Assembly: GCA_903813345.2 (NCBI GenBank)
Contig: CAIIXF020000380.1
Location: forward strand, 1 to 64,000
Reading direction: 5' to 3'
Length of the DNA stretch: 64,000 nucleotides
Source: Owenia fusiformis
Taxonomy: Eukaryota; Annelida; Polychaeta; Sabellida; Oweniidae
Each line of letters begins with the position of its first letter. Positions within the stretch are counted from its first letter, which is position 1. A model generated the notes under the pieces. That model saw only the letters and a list, made by a program, of their open reading frames with translations, was not told the origin of the DNA and ran no database searches. The translations under genes were made by a program, and so were the position numbers. Of this stretch, positions 53,505 to 64,000 are shown piece after piece.

Positions 53505-54549
53505 TGGAATTATTACACCAAAAGTAGTGCGAAATGGCCTTTTCACGTGTTGGCATAAAGTTTTGATGACATTTAAAGACATAGTTCCTCTTTCACGTAT
53601 ATTATCTCATGGAAATGGGCATACCAGCGCAAAGATCTTTGTTCCGTGGTAAAGAAAAGCTATCAAACATTGTCTGAAGAGCAGATTTATCTCCGTAATT
53701 CTACTTTTAACATGGCGACCTTGACCTTGAAGAAATATAGCCATTTGGGCGATAATAGGTGATTCAAAAGTGAAAATGAGTGCTTTTTTCGTAGTTTTAC
53801 TTTGGCCAAGCCTAGAAAAAAATCGAAGTGGTAAACCTACCCCCAAATTTTGATATTTTTGTTGTCTAGAAGTGTCCTAGATGATATCAAAGTTTAAGAA
53901 AATTTGTATGTCTAGAAATATTTTATAAATTAGTGCCAATATGGTGGGTTTGGGTGCTTTTTTGCTCTCATTTTTTAGCCCATTTCTACGGTTGCCATGG
54001 CAACTATTAGGCTTTGGTAACCATGCCAACTTGATTTTTGAAGGACATCCACCTGATAGTAGTTGGGCCAAGTTTGATGGAAAATGGGCCTGGTTTGATA
54101 TGCTGGCAGTGAGGTTGATTGTGGCATGTAGTAAAACGGCAAAACAATGGTGGAGTCATACCATTATTTTGCCGCATTTTGATGCTTAATTTTCAATTCA
54201 TAATCGTTTGGTACCATCGTGACGTCACAATATAGCGTCTGACTTCATGATATGGGTACCAAATTGAAGCGGACGTGACAAGCTTTAAGATGGTACCAAA
54301 CATGTGACCATTCATTTGATTAAAATGCTAACTTGAATAAGCCCAAAAGGTGTGTCACTCCCCTACCCCATCCATTTTTCAGGCCAGTGAAAACACCAAA
54401 ATCTCAAATAATCCAGGCATCTTCAGGGGTCGTTTTTTGGCCCCGTTATATTCAAAATATCATGTTTCTGGATACCATTTTTATCAGAAATGTCTCAATT
54501 ACCTAAAAACAGTAACACTAGTGCTGAATAAGAAAACATGTCTCCATTA
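53505..54549 (+). repeat. Unit 54, full-length monomer
   Basis: A single 1045-bp copy between two short units. Confidence 0.94.
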
Positions 54550-54932
54550 TTTTGCCGCATTTTGATGCTTAATTTTCAATTCATAATCGTTTGGTACCAT
54601 CGTGACGTCACAATATAGCGTCTGACTTCATGATATGGGTACCAAATTGAAGCGGACGTGACAAGCTTTAAGATGGTACCAAACATGTGACCATTCATTT
54701 GATTAAAATGCTAACTTGAATAAGCCCAAAAGGTGTGTCACTCCCCTACCCCATCCATTTTTCAGGCCAGTGAAAACACCAAAATCTCAAATAATCCAGG
54801 CATCTTCAGGGGTCGTTTTTTGGCCCCGTTATATTCAAAATATCATGTTTCTGGATACCATTTTTATCAGAAATGTCTCAATTACCTAAAAACAGTAACA
54901 CTAGTGCTGAATAAGAAAACATGTCTCCATTA
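54550..54932 (+). repeat. Short unit 55, 383 bp (same 662-bp deletion)
   Basis: Same junction as unit 37. Units 53-55 form a 383-1045-383 block. Confidence 0.95.
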
Positions 54933-57900
54933 TGGAATTATTACACCAAAAGTAGTGCGAAATGGCCTTTTCACGTGTTGGCATAAAGTTTTGATGACAT
55001 TTAAAGACATAGTTCCTCTTTCACGTATATTATCTCATGGAAATGGGCATACCAGCGCAAAGATCTTTGTTCCGTGGTAAAGAAAAGCTATCAAACATTG
55101 TCTGAAGAGCAGATTTATCTCCGTAATTCTACTTTTAACATGGCGACCTTGACCTTGAAGAAATATAGCCATTTGGGCGATAATAGGTGATTCAAAAGTG
55201 AAAATGAGTGCTTTTTTCGTAGTTTTACTTTGGCCAAGCCTAGAAAAAAATCGAAGTGGTAAACCTACCCCCAAATTTTGATATTTTTGTTGTCTAGAAG
55301 TGTCCTAGATGATATCAAAGTTTAAGAAAATTTGTATGTCTAGAAATATTTTATAAATTAGTGCCAATATGGTGGGTTTGGGTGCTTTTTTGCTCTCATT
55401 TTTTAGCCCATTTCTACGGTTGCCATGGCAACTATTAGGCTTTGGTAACCATGCCAACTTGATTTTTGAAGGACATCCACCTGATAGTAGTTGGGCCAAG
55501 TTTGATGGAAAATGGGCCTGGTTTGATATGCTGGCAGTGAGGTTGATTGTGGCATGTAGTAAAACGGCAAAACAATGGTGGAGTCATACCATTATTTTGC
55601 CGCATTTTGATGCTTAATTTTCAATTCATAATCGTTTGGTACCATCGTGACGTCACAATATAGCGTCTGACTTCATGATATGGGTACCAAATTGAAGCGG
55701 ACGTGACAAGCTTTAAGATGGTACCAAACATGTGACCATTCATTTGATTAAAATGCTAACTTGAATAAGCCCAAAAGGTGTGTCACTCCCCTACCCCATC
55801 CATTTTTCAGGCCAGTGAAAACACCAAAATCTCAAATAATCCAGGCATCTTCAGGGGTCGTTTTTTGGCCCCGTTATATTCAAAATATCATGTTTCTGGA
55901 TACCATTTTTATCAGAAATGTCTCAATTACCTAAAAACAGTAACACTAGTGCTGAATAAGAAAACATGTCTCCATTATGGAATTATTACACCAAAAGTAG
56001 TGCGAAATGGCCTTTTCACGTGTTGGCATAAAGTTTTGATGACATTTAAAGACATAGTTCCTCTTTCACGTATATTATCTCATGGAAATGGGCATACCAG
56101 CGCAAAGATCTTTGTTCCGTGGTAAAGAAAAGCTATCAAACATTGTCTGAAGAGCAGATTTATCTCCGTAATTCTACTTTTAACATGGCGACCTTGACCT
56201 TGAAGAAATATAGCCATTTGGGCGATAATAGGTGATTCAAAAGTGAAAATGAGTGCTTTTTTCGTAGTTTTACTTTGGCCAAGCCTAGAAAAAAATCGAA
56301 GTGGTAAACCTACCCCCAAATTTTGATATTTTTGTTGTCTAGAAGTGTCCTAGATGATATCAAAGTTTAAGAAAATTTGTATGTCTAGAAATATTTTATA
56401 AATTAGTGCCAATATGGTGGGTTTGGGTGCTTTTTTGCTCTCATTTTTTAGCCCATTTCTACGGTTGCCATGGCAACTATTAGGCTTTGGTAACCATGCC
56501 AACTTGATTTTTGAAGGACATCCACCTGATAGTAGTTGGGCCAAGTTTGATGGAAAATGGGCCTGGTTTGATATGCTGGCAGTGAGGTTGATTGTGGCAT
56601 GTAGTAAAACGGCAAAACAATGGTGGAGTCATACCATTATTTTGCCGCATTTTGATGCTTAATTTTCAATTCATAATCGTTTGGTACCATCGTGACGTCA
56701 CAATATAGCGTCTGACTTCATGATATGGGTACCAAATTGAAGCGGACGTGACAAGCTTTAAGATGGTACCAAACATGTGACCATTCATTTGATTAAAATG
56801 CTAACTTGAATAAGCCCAAAAGGTGTGTCACTCCCCTACCCCATCCATTTTTCAGGCCAGTGAAAACACCAAAATCTCAAATAATCCAGGCATCTTCAGG
56901 GGTCGTTTTTTGGCCCCGTTATATTCAAAATATCATGTTTCTGGATACCATTTTTATCAGAAATGTCTCAATTACCTAAAAACAGTAACACTAGTGCTGA
57001 ATAAGAAAACATGTCTCCATTATGGAATTATTACACCAAAAGTAGTGCGAAATGGCCTTTTCACGTGTTGGCATAAAGTTTTGATGACATTTAAAGACAT
57101 AGTTCCTCTTTCACGTATATTATCTCATGGAAATGGGCATACCAGCGCAAAGATCTTTGTTCCGTGGTAAAGAAAAGCTATCAAACATTGTCTGAAGAGC
57201 AGATTTATCTCCGTAATTCTACTTTTAACATGGCGACCTTGACCTTGAAGAAATATAGCCATTTGGGCGATAATAGGTGATTCAAAAGTGAAAATGAGTG
57301 CTTTTTTCGTAGTTTTACTTTGGCCAAGCCTAGAAAAAAATCGAAGTGGTAAACCTACCCCCAAATTTTGATATTTTTGTTGTCTAGAAGTGTCCTAGAT
57401 GATATCAAAGTTTAAGAAAATTTGTATGTCTAGAAATATTTTATAAATTAGTGCCAATATGGTGGGTTTGGGTGCTTTTTTGCTCTCATTTTTTAGCCCA
57501 TTTCTACGGTTGCCATGGCAACTATTAGGCTTTGGTAACCATGCCAACTTGATTTTTGAAGGACATCCACCTGATAGTAGTTGGGCCAAGTTTGATGGAA
57601 AATGGGCCTGGTTTGATATGCTGGCAGTGAGGTTGATTGTGGCATGTAGTAAAACGGCAAAACAATGGTGGAGTCATACCATTATTTTGCCGCATTTTGA
57701 TGCTTAATTTTCAATTCATAATCGTTTGGTACCATCGTGACGTCACAATATAGCGTCTGACTTCATGATATGGGTACCAAATTGAAGCGGACGTGACAAG
57801 CTTTAAGATGGTACCAAACATGTGACCATTCATTTGATTAAAATGCTAACTTGAATAAGCCCAAAAGGTGTGTCACTCCCCTACCCCATCCATTTTTCAG

Positions 57901-59112
57901 GCCAGTGAAAACACCAAAATCTCAAATAATCCAGGCATCTTCAGGGGTCGTTTTTTGGCCCCGTTATATTCAAAATATCATGTTTCTGGATACCATTTTT
58001 ATCAGAAATGTCTCAATTACCTAAAAACAGTAACACTAGTGCTGAATAAGAAAACATGTCTCCATTATGGAATTATTACACCAAAAGTAGTGCGAAATGG
58101 CCTTTTCACGTGTTGGCATAAAGTTTTGATGACATTTAAAGACATAGTTCCTCTTTCACGTATATTATCTCATGGAAATGGGCATACCAGCGCAAAGATC
58201 TTTGTTCCGTGGTAAAGAAAAGCTATCAAACATTGTCTGAAGAGCAGATTTATCTCCGTAATTCTACTTTTAACATGGCGACCTTGACCTTGAAGAAATA
58301 TAGCCATTTGGGCGATAATAGGTGATTCAAAAGTGAAAATGAGTGCTTTTTTCGTAGTTTTACTTTGGCCAAGCCTAGAAAAAAATCGAAGTGGTAAACC
58401 TACCCCCAAATTTTGATATTTTTGTTGTCTAGAAGTGTCCTAGATGATATCAAAGTTTAAGAAAATTTGTATGTCTAGAAATATTTTATAAATTAGTGCC
58501 AATATGGTGGGTTTGGGTGCTTTTTTGCTCTCATTTTTTAGCCCATTTCTACGGTTGCCATGGCAACTATTAGGCTTTGGTAACCATGCCAACTTGATTT
58601 TTGAAGGACATCCACCTGATAGTAGTTGGGCCAAGTTTGATGGAAAATGGGCCTGGTTTGATATGCTGGCAGTGAGGTTGATTGTGGCATGTAGTAAAAC
58701 GGCAAAACAATGGTGGAGTCATACCATTATTTTGCCGCATTTTGATGCTTAATTTTCAATTCATAATCGTTTGGTACCATCGTGACGTCACAATATAGCG
58801 TCTGACTTCATGATATGGGTACCAAATTGAAGCGGACGTGACAAGCTTTAAGATGGTACCAAACATGTGACCATTCATTTGATTAAAATGCTAACTTGAA
58901 TAAGCCCAAAAGGTGTGTCACTCCCCTACCCCATCCATTTTTCAGGCCAGTGAAAACACCAAAATCTCAAATAATCCAGGCATCTTCAGGGGTCGTTTTT
59001 TGGCCCCGTTATATTCAAAATATCATGTTTCTGGATACCATTTTTATCAGAAATGTCTCAATTACCTAAAAACAGTAACACTAGTGCTGAATAAGAAAAC
59101 ATGTCTCCATTA
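54933..59112 (+). repeat. Units 56-59, full-length monomers
   Basis: Four 1045-bp copies. No variants seen. Confidence 0.94.
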
Positions 59113-59495
59113 TTTTGCCGCATTTTGATGCTTAATTTTCAATTCATAATCGTTTGGTACCATCGTGACGTCACAATATAGCGTCTGACTTCATGATATG
59201 GGTACCAAATTGAAGCGGACGTGACAAGCTTTAAGATGGTACCAAACATGTGACCATTCATTTGATTAAAATGCTAACTTGAATAAGCCCAAAAGGTGTG
59301 TCACTCCCCTACCCCATCCATTTTTCAGGCCAGTGAAAACACCAAAATCTCAAATAATCCAGGCATCTTCAGGGGTCGTTTTTTGGCCCCGTTATATTCA
59401 AAATATCATGTTTCTGGATACCATTTTTATCAGAAATGTCTCAATTACCTAAAAACAGTAACACTAGTGCTGAATAAGAAAACATGTCTCCATTA
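59113..59495 (+). repeat. Short unit 60, 383 bp (same 662-bp deletion)
   Basis: Same junction as unit 37. This is the last short unit in the window. Confidence 0.95.
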
Positions 59496-62400
59496 TGGAA
59501 TTATTACACCAAAAGTAGTGCGAAATGGCCTTTTCACGTGTTGGCATAAAGTTTTGATGACATTTAAAGACATAGTTCCTCTTTCACGTATATTATCTCA
59601 TGGAAATGGGCATACCAGCGCAAAGATCTTTGTTCCGTGGTAAAGAAAAGCTATCAAACATTGTCTGAAGAGCAGATTTATCTCCGTAATTCTACTTTTA
59701 ACATGGCGACCTTGACCTTGAAGAAATATAGCCATTTGGGCGATAATAGGTGATTCAAAAGTGAAAATGAGTGCTTTTTTCGTAGTTTTACTTTGGCCAA
59801 GCCTAGAAAAAAATCGAAGTGGTAAACCTACCCCCAAATTTTGATATTTTTGTTGTCTAGAAGTGTCCTAGATGATATCAAAGTTTAAGAAAATTTGTAT
59901 GTCTAGAAATATTTTATAAATTAGTGCCAATATGGTGGGTTTGGGTGCTTTTTTGCTCTCATTTTTTAGCCCATTTCTACGGTTGCCATGGCAACTATTA
60001 GGCTTTGGTAACCATGCCAACTTGATTTTTGAAGGACATCCACCTGATAGTAGTTGGGCCAAGTTTGATGGAAAATGGGCCTGGTTTGATATGCTGGCAG
60101 TGAGGTTGATTGTGGCATGTAGTAAAACGGCAAAACAATGGTGGAGTCATACCATTATTTTGCCGCATTTTGATGCTTAATTTTCAATTCATAATCGTTT
60201 GGTACCATCGTGACGTCACAATATAGCGTCTGACTTCATGATATGGGTACCAAATTGAAGCGGACGTGACAAGCTTTAAGATGGTACCAAACATGTGACC
60301 ATTCATTTGATTAAAATGCTAACTTGAATAAGCCCAAAAGGTGTGTCACTCCCCTACCCCATCCATTTTTCAGGCCAGTGAAAACACCAAAATCTCAAAT
60401 AATCCAGGCATCTTCAGGGGTCGTTTTTTGGCCCCGTTATATTCAAAATATCATGTTTCTGGATACCATTTTTATCAGAAATGTCTCAATTACCTAAAAA
60501 CAGTAACACTAGTGCTGAATAAGAAAACATGTCTCCATTATGGAATTATTACACCAAAAGTAGTGCGAAATGGCCTTTTCACGTGTTGGCATAAAGTTTT
60601 GATGACATTTAAAGACATAGTTCCTCTTTCACGTATATTATCTCATGGAAATGGGCATACCAGCGCAAAGATCTTTGTTCCGTGGTAAAGAAAAGCTATC
60701 AAACATTGTCTGAAGAGCAGATTTATCTCCGTAATTCTACTTTTAACATGGCGACCTTGACCTTGAAGAAATATAGCCATTTGGGCGATAATAGGTGATT
60801 CAAAAGTGAAAATGAGTGCTTTTTTCGTAGTTTTACTTTGGCCAAGCCTAGAAAAAAATCGAAGTGGTAAACCTACCCCCAAATTTTGATATTTTTGTTG
60901 TCTAGAAGTGTCCTAGATGATATCAAAGTTTAAGAAAATTTGTATGTCTAGAAATATTTTATAAATTAGTGCCAATATGGTGGGTTTGGGTGCTTTTTTG
61001 CTCTCATTTTTTAGCCCATTTCTACGGTTGCCATGGCAACTATTAGGCTTTGGTAACCATGCCAACTTGATTTTTGAAGGACATCCACCTGATAGTAGTT
61101 GGGCCAAGTTTGATGGAAAATGGGCCTGGTTTGATATGCTGGCAGTGAGGTTGATTGTGGCATGTAGTAAAACGGCAAAACAATGGTGGAGTCATACCAT
61201 TATTTTGCCGCATTTTGATGCTTAATTTTCAATTCATAATCGTTTGGTACCATCGTGACGTCACAATATAGCGTCTGACTTCATGATATGGGTACCAAAT
61301 TGAAGCGGACGTGACAAGCTTTAAGATGGTACCAAACATGTGACCATTCATTTGATTAAAATGCTAACTTGAATAAGCCCAAAAGGTGTGTCACTCCCCT
61401 ACCCCATCCATTTTTCAGGCCAGTGAAAACACCAAAATCTCAAATAATCCAGGCATCTTCAGGGGTCGTTTTTTGGCCCCGTTATATTCAAAATATCATG
61501 TTTCTGGATACCATTTTTATCAGAAATGTCTCAATTACCTAAAAACAGTAACACTAGTGCTGAATAAGAAAACATGTCTCCATTATGGAATTATTACACC
61601 AAAAGTAGTGCGAAATGGCCTTTTCACGTGTTGGCATAAAGTTTTGATGACATTTAAAGACATAGTTCCTCTTTCACGTATATTATCTCATGGAAATGGG
61701 CATACCAGCGCAAAGATCTTTGTTCCGTGGTAAAGAAAAGCTATCAAACATTGTCTGAAGAGCAGATTTATCTCCGTAATTCTACTTTTAACATGGCGAC
61801 CTTGACCTTGAAGAAATATAGCCATTTGGGCGATAATAGGTGATTCAAAAGTGAAAATGAGTGCTTTTTTCGTAGTTTTACTTTGGCCAAGCCTAGAAAA
61901 AAATCGAAGTGGTAAACCTACCCCCAAATTTTGATATTTTTGTTGTCTAGAAGTGTCCTAGATGATATCAAAGTTTAAGAAAATTTGTATGTCTAGAAAT
62001 ATTTTATAAATTAGTGCCAATATGGTGGGTTTGGGTGCTTTTTTGCTCTCATTTTTTAGCCCATTTCTACGGTTGCCATGGCAACTATTAGGCTTTGGTA
62101 ACCATGCCAACTTGATTTTTGAAGGACATCCACCTGATAGTAGTTGGGCCAAGTTTGATGGAAAATGGGCCTGGTTTGATATGCTGGCAGTGAGGTTGAT
62201 TGTGGCATGTAGTAAAACGGCAAAACAATGGTGGAGTCATACCATTATTTTGCCGCATTTTGATGCTTAATTTTCAATTCATAATCGTTTGGTACCATCG
62301 TGACGTCACAATATAGCGTCTGACTTCATGATATGGGTACCAAATTGAAGCGGACGTGACAAGCTTTAAGATGGTACCAAACATGTGACCATTCATTTGA

Positions 62401-63675
62401 TTAAAATGCTAACTTGAATAAGCCCAAAAGGTGTGTCACTCCCCTACCCCATCCATTTTTCAGGCCAGTGAAAACACCAAAATCTCAAATAATCCAGGCA
62501 TCTTCAGGGGTCGTTTTTTGGCCCCGTTATATTCAAAATATCATGTTTCTGGATACCATTTTTATCAGAAATGTCTCAATTACCTAAAAACAGTAACACT
62601 AGTGCTGAATAAGAAAACATGTCTCCATTATGGAATTATTACACCAAAAGTAGTGCGAAATGGCCTTTTCACGTGTTGGCATAAAGTTTTGATGACATTT
62701 AAAGACATAGTTCCTCTTTCACGTATATTATCTCATGGAAATGGGCATACCAGCGCAAAGATCTTTGTTCCGTGGTAAAGAAAAGCTATCAAACATTGTC
62801 TGAAGAGCAGATTTATCTCCGTAATTCTACTTTTAACATGGCGACCTTGACCTTGAAGAAATATAGCCATTTGGGCGATAATAGGTGATTCAAAAGTGAA
62901 AATGAGTGCTTTTTTCGTAGTTTTACTTTGGCCAAGCCTAGAAAAAAATCGAAGTGGTAAACCTACCCCCAAATTTTGATATTTTTGTTGTCTAGAAGTG
63001 TCCTAGATGATATCAAAGTTTAAGAAAATTTGTATGTCTAGAAATATTTTATAAATTAGTGCCAATATGGTGGGTTTGGGTGCTTTTTTGCTCTCATTTT
63101 TTAGCCCATTTCTACGGTTGCCATGGCAACTATTAGGCTTTGGTAACCATGCCAACTTGATTTTTGAAGGACATCCACCTGATAGTAGTTGGGCCAAGTT
63201 TGATGGAAAATGGGCCTGGTTTGATATGCTGGCAGTGAGGTTGATTGTGGCATGTAGTAAAACGGCAAAACAATGGTGGAGTCATACCATTATTTTGCCG
63301 CATTTTGATGCTTAATTTTCAATTCATAATCGTTTGGTACCATCGTGACGTCACAATATAGCGTCTGACTTCATGATATGGGTACCAAATTGAAGCGGAC
63401 GTGACAAGCTTTAAGATGGTACCAAACATGTGACCATTCATTTGATTAAAATGCTAACTTGAATAAGCCCAAAAGGTGTGTCACTCCCCTACCCCATCCA
63501 TTTTTCAGGCCAGTGAAAACACCAAAATCTCAAATAATCCAGGCATCTTCAGGGGTCGTTTTTTGGCCCCGTTATATTCAAAATATCATGTTTCTGGATA
63601 CCATTTTTATCAGAAATGTCTCAATTACCTAAAAACAGTAACACTAGTGCTGAATAAGAAAACATGTCTCCATTA
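59496..63675 (+). repeat. Units 61-64, full-length monomers
   Basis: Four 1045-bp copies. No variants seen. Confidence 0.94.
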
Positions 63676-64000
63676 TGGAATTATTACACCAAAAGTAGTG
63701 CGAAATGGCCTTTTCACGTGTTGGCATAAAGTTTTGATGACATTTAAAGACATAGTTCCTCTTTCACGTATATTATCTCATGGAAATGGGCATACCAGCG
63801 CAAAGATCTTTGTTCCGTGGTAAAGAAAAGCTATCAAACATTGTCTGAAGAGCAGATTTATCTCCGTAATTCTACTTTTAACATGGCGACCTTGACCTTG
63901 AAGAAATATAGCCATTTGGGCGATAATAGGTGATTCAAAAGTGAAAATGAGTGCTTTTTTCGTAGTTTTACTTTGGCCAAGCCTAGAAAAAAATCGAAGT
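63676..64000 (+). repeat. Unit 65, cut by the window end (325 bp)
   Basis: Matches monomer positions 1-325 with no sign of a right array edge, so the array continues beyond the window. Confidence 0.95.

Larger units (their letters stand above)
619..64000 (+). repeat. Satellite DNA array, 1045-bp monomer, head to tail, ~64 units
   Basis: The same 1045-bp sequence recurs in direct orientation across 63,382 bp and runs off the right end of the window. By unit lengths there are 56 units of 1045 bp, one of 1044 bp, five of 383 bp, one fused pair (576 + 1002 bp) and a 325-bp partial unit; these sum exactly to the array length. Only six single-base differences were found among copies. The monomer is AT-rich and has no long ORF, no transposase or reverse-transcriptase similarity, no terminal inverted repeats at unit ends and no internal shorter tandem period that I can prove. 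It does not match a satellite I recognise. Such homogeneity points to recent expansion, by unequal crossing-over, gene conversion or rolling-circle insertion. The mechanism is inferred. Confidence 0.97.

Noticed and set aside
38238-59495. Higher-order repeat built from full and short units
   Set aside because: Short units are spaced by 3, then about 11, then 1, then 4 longer units. There is no repeated pattern that would define a higher-order period in this window.
619-64000. CRISPR array or other bacterial repeat system
   Set aside because: The repeat is 1045 bp with no unique spacers, no associated genes are present, and the flank is not bacterial in character.

Overview
This window contains no gene that I can support. 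It is almost entirely one long satellite DNA array in eukaryotic, most probably animal, nuclear DNA. Bases 619-64000 are a head-to-tail tandem array of a 1045-bp monomer, all copies in the same orientation. Bases 1-618 are the left flank: a diverged minisatellite (1-471) followed by AT-rich single-copy sequence (472-618). The right edge of the array lies outside the window. The host cannot be named from the sequence. The low-copy flank, the AT-rich monomer and the RFX-, CREB- and nuclear-receptor-like sites suggest a metazoan, possibly a marine invertebrate, but that is inference only.

Layout, numbering monomers from the left array edge (monomer position 1 = base 619): units 1-19 (619-20473) are full length; unit 20 (20474-21517) is 1044 bp because one A is missing from an A7 run; units 21-36 (21518-38237) are full length. 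Structural variants then begin. Five 383-bp units with the same 662-bp internal deletion lie at 38238-38620, 41756-42138, 53122-53504, 54550-54932 and 59113-59495. A different 512-bp deletion at 52119/52120 fuses a 576-bp unit to a 1002-bp unit. The window ends 325 bp into unit 65. These lengths (56 x 1045, 1 x 1044, 5 x 383, 576 + 1002, 325) sum exactly to the 63,382 bp of the array.

Copies are nearly identical. I found only six point differences in the whole array, at four monomer positions, plus the two deletion types. That implies very recent amplification or strong ongoing homogenisation. The monomer is not featureless. It carries a perfect 14-bp RFX X-box palindrome with a near-match 26 bp away, a perfect CRE (TGACGTCA) inside a 96-bp dyad with 13-bp inverted arms, an overlapping pair of nuclear-receptor extended half-sites, a CACGTG E-box, and a 15-bp-stem hairpin. 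The right breakpoint of the recurrent deletion falls in that hairpin.

The most interesting points are: (a) the left array edge and one breakpoint of the recurrent deletion fall at the same monomer position; (b) about 60 copies of several transcription-factor sites are packed into 63 kb; (c) structural variation is confined to the right 26 kb. The short ORFs in every unit are judged non-coding.
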